Origin: Trichobilharzia regenti | Taxonomy: Eukaryota; Platyhelminthes; Trematoda; Strigeidida; Schistosomatidae | Direction of reading: 5' to 3' | DNA length: 64,000 nucleotides | Assembly: GCA_944472135.2 (NCBI GenBank) | Contig: OX235264.1 | Span: 94,002,319-94,066,318, forward strand | Shown: in pieces, positions 43,379 through 52,717 of the stretch | How the letters are laid out: the number at the start of each line of letters is the position of its first letter | Numbering within the stretch: position 1 is the first letter of the stretch | Position numbers and translations under genes: made by a program | Notes under the pieces: generated by a model | The model's database searches: none | What the model was told of the DNA's origin: nothing | Seen by the model: only the letters and a program-made list of their open reading frames with translations

Positions 43379-45062
43379 ATTATTATTATTTTCTTTTAAT
43401 CCCTGAGGAACACAGGGCTTCAACCGCGCATCTCCGTTGCGTTCGGTTCTCTGCTAGAGTTTTCACCTGCCTCCAAGTCTGCCCAAATGTTTTTATCTCT
43501 TCACATGAATTTCTCCAGGTGACTGTTGCACGACCACCTCGCCGCTTCCCATCTGGGTTCCACTCGAGCAATGGCTTGTCTAGTGATGTCACTTGATGGT
43601 TTCCTCAGAGTATGGCCAGTCCATCTCCATGTCTTCCTGCTTATTTGTTGCACAATCGGTTCCTGGTTGGTTCGCTCATTGCCAGAGAGCCTCGTTGCTG
43701 ATCTTTTCTGGCCATCTGATCTTGAGTATTGAGCGAACACAACTGTTAATGAAGGTTTGAGGTTTGTTTGTGATGCTCTTTATGACGCGCCAGTAGCACT
43801 GACTTCACATTGGAGTTGAAAATCCGGATCTTATTTTTGATGCTGAGTGCTGTTGACCTCCACACAGACTTGAGAGTAATGAAAGCTTGTCTTGCCTTCC
43901 CGATTCTCGCTTTGATATCCTCGTCAGTTCCACCTGTAATTCAAACGATGCTTCCCAGATAGGTTGTTTCTTTCAGGTTCTTCCAATTTATGGTGATTGT
44001 TTTCTGTTGTTTTTATTGCTGTTGCTTTTGGCCAGGAATCTTCATCACCTCTGTTTTATGTATGTTCACCTGAAGTCCTATTTTCTCTGGATGCGTCTTC
44101 TGCCAGCTTGTTGCTTTTCACTTGCATATCTTCCAGTTTGTGGGAAATCAGACATATATCATCATCGGCGAAATCCAGATCCCCCTAGTCTTTTGTGTGA
44201 GTCCATTTTATACCTGTTCCCTCGTTGATTGCCGTTGTCCGTCACATTATCCAATCTGCTCCATTCAGGAAGATCATTGGTGATAGTAGACTGCCTTGCC
44301 TCACTCTCGTCCTCACTTCGAAGGCTTCCGTTTCCCGTTGTGGATTACTTGGAATGCAGCATTGTTGTACAACTGTTGGATGAGATGTATAATTGTCGAT
44401 GGGACCCCGTAGTAGCGAAGTAGTTGCCGAATGACCTCTTGATCGACGCTGTCGAATGTCTTTCCAAAGTCGATGAAGTTGAGATAGAGAGGTAACTGTC
44501 ATTCATAGCTTTGTTCAGTGATGATCCATAGAGTGGCGATTTGATCAATACATGACTTGTTTCTCCTCAATCCAGCCTGTTCCGGTCGAAGTTTTCATCC
44601 AGGTTGGCCTGTTTGATTCTCTCCAGGATGATGCGGCTTAGTATTTTGTTTAGGATGGACAGGAGCATAATGCTGCGCCAGTTGTAGCATTGACTTAAGT
44701 CTCCTTTCTTCGGTAGTTTGAATAAGTATCCTTTTTTCCAATCATCAGGTACTTTGCCCTCTTTACACACCTTCTCCAGTAATGGTGTCATCAAGTCCGC
44801 TGTTGTCTCTGGGTCGTTTTTCAAAGCTTCCGCTTGGATTCCATCCGGTCCTGCTGCGTTTCCAGCTTTTAGCATCTTGATTGCATTCAGGACTTCTGAT
44901 TTCGTCGGAGGATCGATGTTCACTGGTAGTTCTGCTTCTGTTGTTGGTATTGTTGGGCGAGTTGTAGGTGGCGGTCGATTTAGAAGTCTTTTGAAGTGTT
45001 CAGCCCAGTGTTTCCTTTGCATCACCATCTGAAACCAATTGTTAGACATTTTCTTTAGCGTA
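43379..45062 (-). mobile_element. RTE-clade LINE, RT and 3' part
   Basis: 5'-truncated copy with its 3' tail (TTATTATTTTC) at 43379. On the minus strand it runs from a linker-like start at 45049 through RT to the C-terminal [25 protein letters not shown] and [14 protein letters not shown] close relative in the same window is at 59270. Several stops break the second half. Confidence 0.85.
44567..45049 (-). pseudogene. RTE reverse transcriptase N-terminal part
   Basis: 160 codons with HFKRLLNRPPPTTRP, SEVLNAIKMLKAGNAAGPDG (conserved 'K.xKAxGPDGI'), DDWKKGYLFKLPKKGDLSQC, NWRSIMLLSILNKILSRIIL and a stop near the 'xAGFR' motif (ENFDRNRLD). The remaining RT, including the YADD-type box, lies downstream in broken frames. 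The RTE clade is inferred from the PKKGDL..C.NWR.I.LLS block. Confidence 0.85.
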
Positions 45063-45640
45063 TCTTAAAAGCAGTTAAAGTGTATTCGCGGAATAAAAAT
45101 GATGTAATGAGTGATGACCAAGTGTAACGGAATAACTGTTTGGAAAATCTCTACTGAATCACCTAATCACACTATTTATACTTCGATGTTTCAATTAATT
45201 TTGTAAGTATTGTCCAATTTTCTCCTAGACTGTATATCATTCCTCTGACATTTGCATATCACATGTTGACTTGATCCTTATTAGTGTTCGTCTTTGTCCC
45301 TCTCTGTTTAATCTCTAATTCGGATGTTTCTCTTTTGTGGTTAATGGGTACAATGATAATGTACTATTTCATAATACAATTTTGTTTGACTGAATGAAGG
45401 TCGCTGTGACCTTGGACTGCCTGTGAGAACTGTTGATATTTGATGCTTGCGGACAGAGTTTTGATCCCATCTTGTTTGAAGTATTCGACTTGATTCTCAG
45501 TTACTTCTTCCAGTTGAATTTTAATTTCTTGATGTTATTATTGTCATTGAATAGAACCATAGATTTATTGAAGAATTAGAGTCTTTTTTATTTCTTTGGA
45601 GGGTCTTGTGAATGGTGCTCTTCTCAAGGGAGTTTCGGAC
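45063..45640. other. No gene seen
   Basis: No ORF or repeat placed. Confidence 0.35.
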
Positions 45641-45677
45641 AGCTAAAGAGTAGGACGCAAAGATGCATTCCTTACGT

Positions 45678-45726
45678 ACTGGACAGCTGTTTTCCCAGCC
45701 TAGTTTGGGACTCATCGGCGGTGCGC
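45678..45726 (-). ncRNA. Hammerhead-like motif, decayed
   Basis: Minus strand: CCGATGAGTCCCAAACTAGG, extra bases, GGAAAAC, then AGCTGTCCAGT. U4 of CUGAUGA is C, and the GAAAC box is preceded by an insertion. The stem III hairpin ACAGCTGT and the GTC site are intact. Confidence 0.6.
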
Positions 45727-46057
45727 ACCCCCTGGGTTTCGATCCCCCGACCTTCCAATTGCAAGGCACTGGGGTCTGATTTAATGGGCAACCTATGAAT
45801 TCTAACTTCTACCAATTTGTGATTTCAGCACGACCACCAACCAGTGTTATCGGCGAGAAATCCATCCTCACTGCCGACTGGATAGACCACAGTGGTAACA
45901 AATTCTCATCGGAATTCTAGGAAACTCCGTCCTGTAGCTAGTCACTAGCGAGCATCAGATTAATTCTGAAGAGTTGATTTGTAAGGAATAGATTTGTTCT
46001 TCTAGTATGATCACGAATTGAGAACCATTAGAGAACCATTGAAAACCAGTGTTGGAA

Positions 46058-46100
46058 CACTGGACAGCTGTTTCATCCTAGTTTGGGAATCATTGACACG
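46058..46100 (-). ncRNA. Hammerhead-like motif, decayed
   Basis: Minus strand: GTCAATGATTCCCAAACTAG, GATGAAAC, then AGCTGTCCAGTG. The GAAAC box, the ACAGCTGT stem III and the GTC site are intact. The CUGAUGA box has become CAAUGAU. Confidence 0.6.
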
Positions 46101-46139
46101 CTAAAAATCACGAATCGGTAGAAGTGAGAACTCAAGGGT

Positions 46140-46339
46140 CATTGAATCGGGTCCGATTGGCCAAACTGTATACACGCTAGCTTGCATCGTAACCGGAAGG
46201 TCGTCGGTTCGAAATCTAGCACTGGGTGCGTACATTCGATGAGTCCTAACCTAGGCTGACTAAAGCCTTTTTTAATACTCCCTGGTGGTTCTCAGTGGTT
46301 CTCTTACTGTGATATCAATACGTGATCTAACTCGAAAAA
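46140..46339 (+). mobile_element. Repeat H, opposite orientation
   Basis: Plus strand: B-box-like GTCGGTTCGAAATC, GGGTGCGTACATTCGATGAG, TCCTAACCTAGG, then the inverse of the family opening (GGTTCTCAGTGGTTCTC, GATATCAATACGTG). It faces the dimer on its left and makes a palindromic cluster. The hammerhead core is decayed (CGATGAG kept, GAAAC lost). Confidence 0.6.
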
Positions 46340-46607
46340 TATAAAGAGATGTTTATCGGTATAAAAACATCAAATAGTAGGGAGATATATTCGATGTCAA
46401 AGAAAGAAAATGATACGGCGTTGCAGAGAAACATAGGAGACATGAAAGAAACACAAAGAAACGCAGTATGAAGGCCAGAATTAGTATAACACCGAAGATC
46501 TGTGCAAATGGTGTGTTGATGATAAGATGTACATAATTCGGCTATAAAGGGATACCAAATTGCGAATAAACATTTCTTTACTAAGTCTTTCGTCTTTCAT
46601 CGTTACA
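46340..46607. repeat. Uncharacterised dispersed repeat U, copy 2
   Basis: About 260 bp, homologous to 32345-32625. The plus strand has TATAAAG at 46543-46549, AATAAA at 46565-46570 and ends ATCGTTACA, an LTR-like order. The other copy ends in CA at the matching place. No flanking duplication found, and the start is uncertain. Confidence 0.75.
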
Positions 46608-47244
46608 ATATTGTTTCAAAGTAATGCATTATAGCAATATGTAATCTGCTTGATAGAATAAAACGTAATCAGAAGAGCAAGAATATTTGCATAAAACTAT
46701 ATACTACTGACTGATAGAGATTAGTAGTTTTGTGTCACTAACACATTAACCAATAGTGCTTGTTAGCCAACCAGATCGACGGTGATATTAACACCGGAAG
46801 GCTGTTTTCCTCTTTCGAGATCAAACTTATCAACAGGTTCACCGCTAAATGCACACCTGCAAATATGCCTGCCTTTTCGATTACCGTTTGTGTACACTGC
46901 TGACAAGATAGACCCAAACGAACGAGATGGTCGTCGGGTATTTAGAGTATTTCTGTCTGATTAGCCAGCAGTTCCCGACCATTCAGTAGTATGTAGTTGT
47001 GTAAAAATCCAGCCCGCTTAATTCCCATTTTACACAGAATTAGTTTCCAGCATGTATGAAGTTGTAGGGAGGCAGATTTAAAGTTTAAAAAGTTTATCTA
47101 TATTAGGCTTTTACGAAAGTATTCTTGGAGTGTATTTCTGAGAGTTCGGTTGGTCGTTCTTTGTCTAATTTCCAATAAACTAAACTGAATTTATTATCCT
47201 CATGCATCATTTCAAGTTTTAGACTAATTCAAAATTTAATTAAT
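46608..47244. other. No gene seen
   Basis: AT-rich with short frames only. Confidence 0.35.
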
Positions 47245-47595
47245 TGTAACAGCAGAAGAAAAGGGCCGGCAACAGATCGTTTTATTACGGAAATCAACAC
47301 GTATTTATATATATTTCCTGTACATTATTATAGCTTATTCAAGTAGACAAACTCAGTCTTCTGATTGGTTGTTTCTCGGAAGTTAAGCAGACAAACGCAG
47401 GCTTCTGATTGGTTGTTTCGGGTGACATCGAAAAGTGGAGCCATCTATCTGCGAATCATGTCTGCCCACGTCCAGTTTGCTGTGATTGGTTGTTGAATCA
47501 ACCTTGTTCATATTTTCTCACGGCCAATATTAGTGGCCTAGAAATTGACGTAGATTAATGTCTACCAGTTGGCTAGCAGCCTGCTCTCACCACAT
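47245..47595 (-). mobile_element. Solo LTR (LTR family 1)
   Basis: On the plus strand it starts TGTAACAGCAGAAG and ends TGCTCTCACCACA, the reverse of the LTR at 10329. Flanks TAAT and TAGT match at three of four bases, as expected for an aged 4-bp duplication. It keeps three GATTGGTTG (CCAAT) motifs and the TATAAATA box. It is 351 bp and more diverged than the copies at 52718. Confidence 0.85.
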
Positions 47596-48150
47596 AGTTA
47601 CTAATTTGACTTTTGGTGGTTTTATGTTGACCTACGACTTATAAATTTTTTCGGAAGATTTGTACATGCTCAGGCTATTTTCGAATGCTGATAGCAAATC
47701 GTTTTTCACCTGTGATTCATTATGAAAGTCAGGTGATCATTTAAATATGGTGTTAATTGTTCTTCCTTTGATTAACCATTTGTTTTCATCAATGACTCCT
47801 TACTTTCAACTTTCTCAACAGAGAAAGGGGTGAGAAAAAATAAGAACAGAGTGAAGTTTGATTCATACTGAAATTTTTAGATGAGGGTACAAGACTCCAA
47901 GACTGTCATTCCTTTTCTAATATGTATCTATTCCTGCACAGTCCTTTCTTCAAGCAGTCTATTGAAGGTGTGAACAGAACCTCTTCCAGGGGTCGGTTTG
48001 CAAGAGAAGCAATACTTTACAACTATGCTGTTCCTTCTTGGAATTCAGATATACTATCACTTGTATTGGAGAATATTTCTGTAGTCTTTTTATGCTAGAC
48101 AGTTAGGAGATGTTTGTAGTACTCAGTAACATTCCATAAAAATTAGTCTT
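47596..48150. other. No gene seen
   Basis: No ORF or repeat placed. Confidence 0.35.
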
Positions 48151-48154
48151 AATT

Positions 48155-48660
48155 TTGAGCACGGATTGATATCATTTAGAGAACCATTGAAACCCAAGGA
48201 GTGCTGAATAGCTGTTTCATCCTGGTTTGGGACTCATCGGCAGTACACATCAGCTGTGTTTCGAACTCCCACTCCCCCAGGGTTCAAATCGAATTGACTC
48301 GTAAACCATTTAGACACTGAGACACAACTCAATAGTCTATTACCCATGAATTCTAACTTCTATCAGTTCATGGTTTTAGCACGACTGGCACCAATTGTTG
48401 TCATCCGTCTGTGGCAAGTATTTATCCTCACTCCCGACCTCTTGGTGTACCTAGAACTTCATGCAACTTCGTCTTGCCACCAATTACTAGTGAGCACCAG
48501 ATTTATTTTCAGGAGTTAGTTTGTAGGGACTTGATGTGTTCTAAGTTTGACTCGAGGATCGATATCAGCTGAGGAACAATTGAAAACCAGCAAGAAATTA
48601 ATGGACAACTGTTTTGACCTTGATTGAGACTTATCACAAGTACATACTCACTGGAGCTCA
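48155..48660 (-). mobile_element. Repeat H, partial tandem dimer (locus 2)
   Basis: Ribozyme-like parts at 48200-48248 and 48597-48645 in the same orientation, with markers at 48209 and 48606, 397 bp apart. The body between them (GAATTCTAACTTCTATC, TTTTAGCACGACTGG, ATTACTAGTGAGCACCAGATT) parallels locus 1. On the minus strand a tRNA-like stretch with B-box-like GAGTTCGAAAC precedes the first motif. Confidence 0.8.
48200..48248 (-). ncRNA. Hammerhead-like motif, best kept of repeat H
   Basis: Minus strand: TACTGCCGATGAGTCCC, AAACC, AGGATGAAAC, then AGCTATTC. Stem II GUCC/GGAU and the GAAAC box are complete. The single core fault is U4 to C in CUGAUGA. The stem III/cleavage side has changed from GTC to TTC. 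Confidence 0.65.
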
Positions 48661-48840
48661 AACATCAAGCTGATATACAAGCCACCTTCAAAGTTATCTG
48701 AATAATATGCGGGGATCTTGCTAAAAGAGTACAAACAAAACTGCAGAAGCAATGGTAATCTACATGTTTTAAATCTCGGACTCTGCATACAAAAGAATTT
48801 TGTTCAGATACTAAGTCTACAATCAGCCTGATCTGTCTTG
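48655..48840 (+). pseudogene. PLE C-terminal scrap
   Basis: Near 48770 the text reads LGLCIQKNFVQILSLQS, preceded by an AFKVI-like piece (CACCTTCAAAGTTATCTG). This is the end of a PLE protein. It follows directly after repeat H locus 2. Confidence 0.55.
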
Positions 48841-49034
48841 ACACCGAACACGTAACATTTGGTATTTTGTTTTTTAATCGTAATATGTTTTCCCTCGTCC
48901 CCTATTAAATTTCTACGCCTTATAACCATCACTGTTGTTAACTTGACTCTTGTTAATTTCAAGCTAAATTCTACTCACGCCCGTCATTTATACTTTTATT
49001 TTATTCTTTTACGTTCCCAGTGGAACATAGGGCT

Positions 49035-49240
49035 AATTCAAGCTAGAGGCTTGAAGTTTCGGTGGCACCGGTGTTTACTTTTACGGGATGGGTTTGCTAG
49101 CTTCATGTTCAACCTTCTCTCTTTACCAGTCTAATTACTGGCTTAGTGAGCTATAGAAGTACGTCGGTGGCCGGGGATCCAATCCCGAACCAGATGAGGC
49201 GCGTCGGCGAGCATTCTACCACTGTGCCACCAATGCCGTC
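49035..49240 (-). mobile_element. SINE A2 (copy 2)
   Basis: Minus strand: GGTGGCACAGTGGTAGAATGC head, a B-box-like GGGATTGGATCCCC, then the A2 body (CACTAAGCCAGTAATTAG, TAAACACCGGTGCCACC). Diverged from the other two A2 copies. Confidence 0.7.
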
Positions 49241-49318
49241 GTTTTTACTACATTAAGAAAATCACTTCAAAGGACTTTTACTGCTGGCGAACTACACGTC
49301 TTATTCTCTACACGACCG

Positions 49319-49726
49319 ATGGTGATTCCTCGACTGAAACATGAAGTACCTAGACTAGCCACTTCTAATTGTATCTATCAATTCAACTGCGCTTGTGGAG
49401 CCAGTTATACTGGCCGTTGCTCTAGGAAGTTGATTTTTCGTGCTCGAGAACATCTCCCAGCATGGCTAAGTAAAGGTGTAGTGAAAACTATTAACAGTTC
49501 GATATTGGAACATCTGGTGCAAAAAAGCCACAAAGCCAGAGTAGATGAATCCTTCTCTATGTTATACCGGGTGCCAAATAAATTACCAAAAACATCGAAG
49601 CACCTCAGGTTCCAAACAGCAGAGGCTATTGCGATTCGCCTCAAACAACCAGCACTCTGTGTCCAAAAGAAGCAAGTCCAGCCCCTACTATTACCTTGGC
49701 CTTCAGTAGAAGCTGTAAACTTATGA
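49319..49726 (+). CDS. PLE GIY-YIG endonuclease domain, open
   Basis: 135 codons without a break. Core SNCIYQFNCACGASYTGRCS (GIY-YIG with YTG for YIG), RAREHLPAWLSKG (Arg and EH), SSILEHLVQKSHKA, then AEAIAIRLKQPALCVQKKQ and the usual PLE ending PLLLPW with a short extension to L. In PLEs this domain nicks the target DNA. The RT domain that should precede it is missing, so it cannot transpose alone. Confidence 0.85.
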   Translation: MVIPRLKHEVPRLATSNCIYQFNCACGASYTGRCSRKLIFRAREHLPAWLSKGVVKTINSSILEHLVQKSHKARVDESFSMLYRVPNKLPKTSKHLRFQTAEAIAIRLKQPALCVQKKQVQPLLLPWPSVEAVNL

Positions 49727-49885
49727 ATTTGTACTATTATCTTTCTTAATGTTTCTGACATTCAGCTTATTCTATGTTGATGCGATTCAGGTGTAATTTA
49801 TCAATATTATTGATTTTGATGTTATTTAAACATTAATGTCGTTTATAACACTAACTCATTCATTCACTATAATCTATGTATAAAT

Positions 49886-49930
49886 GTAGAGCCTGATGAT
49901 GAATTTATCGAAAAGAGTACTCTTTGTTCA
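49886..49930 (+). ncRNA. PLE-type hammerhead-like fold
   Basis: CTGATGA at 49893-49899 and GAAA at 49910-49913. Stem I is GAGC/GTTC, pairing 49889-49892 with 49926-49929. Stem II is a two-pair GA/TC with an ATTTA loop and one extra T before it. Stem III is the palindrome AAAGAGTACTCTTT, followed by a UUU cleavage triplet. Minimal type I hammerheads of this shape are known from PLE ends. The extra base may impair activity. Confidence 0.5.
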
Positions 49931-49945
49931 GTATCCATTATTTTG

Positions 49946-50016
49946 AAAAGATAAATACGTGTTGATTGCCTTAATAAAATGTCCGTTACCTGACTGTTGT
50001 GTTTTTTCGTTACAAT
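49946..50016 (+). mobile_element. LTR family 1 end, fragment
   Basis: GATAAATACGTGTTGATTGCC, TTAATAAAATG and GTTACCTGACTGTTGTG parallel the last 70 bp of the LTR at 10329 (ATAAATACGTGTTGATTTTC). It joins the end of the PLE directly. Confidence 0.55.
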
Positions 50017-50029
50017 ACTTTTCCACGAT

Positions 50030-50490
50030 CATGAGGAGTAATTGGTAGGAATTAGAAGTAACATTAGTTCGGAATGATTCGACTGATTAGGAGTTACAAA
50101 CACTGACTATTTATAGAATAATTAGACAATAAGGCTTGGAAACAAAAACAGGGTTGCATATATATGTGCGTGTATAGAAACAAGGTCTAGTTAGAAAGGG
50201 CATAACGAAAAAGTAGATTATGTAACTAAAGAAAACATCTTATCCAATAGCCAATATATAAAAGAAAGAAAACAAACAACGGGTGAGTCATGTTAAGATG
50301 AGAGAGTAGAGTTTTCTAAACATAAAAAAGGTGACTCATGAAAGTTGTACATTTTTTTTGTTATCACCAGGGCAGTGCAAGATTCACCACTATCTCTTTC
50401 TGCCTACATAGATTTGGTTTAAGTCATTTGATGGCAATTGCTTCAGCAAAGCGTAGCGAGCTAGGTTTCTTTTGCTTGTTTGAAATATTA
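50030..50490 (-). pseudogene. PLE C-terminal fragment
   Basis: The minus frame around 50465-50370 reads FAEAIAIK, then a stop, and KPNLCRQKEIVVNLALPW, a PLE protein end. Its 3' untranslated part follows to about 50030. Confidence 0.6.
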
Positions 50491-50624
50491 CTGTAACTGA
50501 TGTCAACCAGGGATCAAATTCGTTATATTATTATCGTTGCTATTATTCACTGTAAAATTTAGAATGTTACCGGATTCTCTTTTTTTTCCTTCACGTTCCC
50601 AAGTGGAATGTAGGTCTTCAAGCT

Positions 50625-50815
50625 ACAGGCTTGAAGTTTATGTAGCAGTGTTTATTTGTACAGGATCGGATTGCTACTCTCATGCCCAACTTTTCCCCTT
50701 TACTATCTTTTACTACTGGCTTAGCGAGGTTTAGCAGTGCGTTGGCTGGAGATTGAACCCCGGACCATGTCCATGGTCGGCCAGCGTCCTAACTGCTATG
50801 CCTCCGACTCACGGA
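50625..50815 (-). mobile_element. SINE A2 (copy 3)
   Basis: Minus strand: GTCGGAGGCATAGCAGTTAGG head, GGTCCGGGGTTCAATC B-box, and the A2 body CTCGCTAAGCCAGTAGTAAAAG and GGCATGAGAGTAGCAATCC, ending TAAACACTGCTACATAAAC. Confidence 0.8.
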
Positions 50816-51195
50816 TTCTCTTTTGCACTCGTAAAAATCACTTGTTTGTTAATACATGGATGTAACTAGACTTCAAGAGATCAACTTTCAACTTTCGAAC
50901 TTCCGTCCACTTTTCGAATCCTAACTTGATCCATGAGTAATTTTCAAATTTATCTTACTATGAATCACCTAGTGTGCTTTCTCACATGTCAACATAGAAA
51001 TCCGATGGAATACGTATAAAATGGTTTGACGAGTTACAAAAAAAATTTGATGAGTTCATCAAAGCCTGGTTTATTGAAATTAGACAGACAAAATATTGAA
51101 GCGAGTTTTCGTTTTCATTTAATGTATTGAATATAATGTGAATAGTGATCAGGTAGATGACAACTGACTAATATTATTATTTTACGTGAAAGGTG
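50816..51195. other. No gene seen
   Basis: AT-rich. No motif recognised. Confidence 0.35.
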
Positions 51196-51509
51196 GAATT
51201 TGCAAGGAGTCGACATTCATTTAGTCGATATTAGAAAGCAAGATATACTGAATGAGTGTATGGAACTTTCTGATTGAAAACACTCACAACCGGACCACTG
51301 GTTGAACTGATTTTTCTTTGGTTATCTGGTGAGCTTGTATCAATGCATTCTCTAGACAATCTCGAACTAGGCAGAAAGAGCTACCCAGATCAATCTAGTT
51401 TTAAGCGGTTCTATGTCGTACACTCACTTAATGACAAAATCTCTGAAGTTAATCGGATGTTTCAGAGAATATATTCCCAGCAAAACTAGGAAATAGTCCA
51501 CTGAAAGAT

Positions 51510-52460
51510 GAAATAGAAAAATGGAAATTTATTGTCGTTACATGGATGACACTTTTCTAGTGTACGATGAAGTTTGATTGATTTTGGAGCAACTCCAGAA
51601 ATTCTCACCCAGCAGTCCACTTCACCTACATAGGAGAATAAAGTGGCTCTCTGCACTTCTTCAACGTCCTACTAACGAGAAGAGAGGGTGATTCTGTCAG
51701 AAGAACCATAGTTAGAAGGCTAGAGACCAAAGCTCAGTATACACACTTTCTTAGCTCCGTACCTGGGAAATACAAACGTAATCTGATCACGTGCTTAGCA
51801 TTTATAGCTAAGTCTATTTGTTCTGAAGACTGTATAGAAAGAACTCCAGGTCATCCGAGACATTCGAGGCGAGAGCGGATATCCAGAGAAGTTCATTAAA
51901 GTCAACATATGTTACAATAGTGGTAAACATGAACTGCCAACGGTGGAGAAAAAAGCCTATATTTTTACGCCTAAAATTTAGGGGAGATACTCCTGTGAAG
52001 ATTCGAATGCAGCGTTTAACCAGGGTGATAAAGAAAACTTTCTACTCTGCACGTCTGTGTCTATCCTTCAGTAGTCGTTCAATGTTCACCCAACAATTCA
52101 AAGATGTCTAACCTAACCTTAGCTCTTCTTCATACGAATACTATTTCAACTGTTCCTGTGGTTCAGGTTATATAGGGCGCACGATTAGACAAGTTCGTCT
52201 ACGGGGTTGAGAACATTTACCAGCTTTGTTCAGCAGGGGGAAATTAAATGCATAAAAAGCTGGATCATGCCACACTTGGTCGATACTCGAAATCGCATCG
52301 ACGTCAACACAACTTTCAGGGTTATATACCGAATTCCAAAGTCATTATCACGTACAGTTCGCTTACTCTCCTATACATAGCTGAAGCTGTTGCAATAAGA
52401 TCGACTAAACCGGAACTTTGTATCCACAAAGATCACGTCCAGACGCTGTTCCTACTGTAG
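51510..52460 (+). pseudogene. PLE RT and GIY-YIG remnant
   Basis: The text CRYMDDTFLVYDE (YMDD) near 51530 is followed by FFNVLLTRREGDS, KYKRNLITCLAF, LRLKFRGDTPVKIRMQ, and FNCSCGSGYIGRTIRQVRL (GIY-YIG core) near 52145-52205. The C-terminus is AEAVAIRSTKPELCIHKDHV, QTLFLL. Frameshifts and stops occur between nearly all blocks. Confidence 0.75.
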
Positions 52461-52717
52461 CCAAGCAATGATTAGTGATTCTTCTTCTCACCAGGACTGT
52501 TTCTTCCCCTGAAAAATCTTGGATATTTTCTTTGTCTACTAATTATTAGTCATAATTTATACCTTTTATGCAAACATTCTCTCAATGCTATCCAATTTTC
52601 CACTTATACTATCTGGACTTATTATTAGTGATATTATCTGTTTTCTCAATATATGCTTCCACCTGTTTCATTTCACATATTCGTTATCTCATTATGAACC
52701 TCTCGTTCCAGTCCTAC

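Larger units (their letters stand above)
45650..46115 (-). mobile_element. Repeat H, partial tandem dimer (locus 1)
   Basis: Two ribozyme-like parts in the same orientation, at 45678-45726 and 46058-46100. The CAGCTG markers lie at 45684 and 46075, 391 bp apart. Between them is a conserved body (GAATTCTAACTTCTACC, TTCAGCACGACCACC, AGTCACTAGCGAGCATCAGAT) and, on the minus strand, a B-box-like TTCGAAAC/GATCCCC region. The body matches locus 2 at 48200-48650. Confidence 0.8.
49245..49945 (+). mobile_element. PLE, 3' part with intact GIY-YIG frame and end repeat
   Basis: Contains the endonuclease frame 49319-49726 and, after about 150 bp, the terminal repeat with a hammerhead-like fold at 49886-49930. 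Truncated upstream of the endonuclease. A SINE A2 abuts the left side. Confidence 0.8.
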
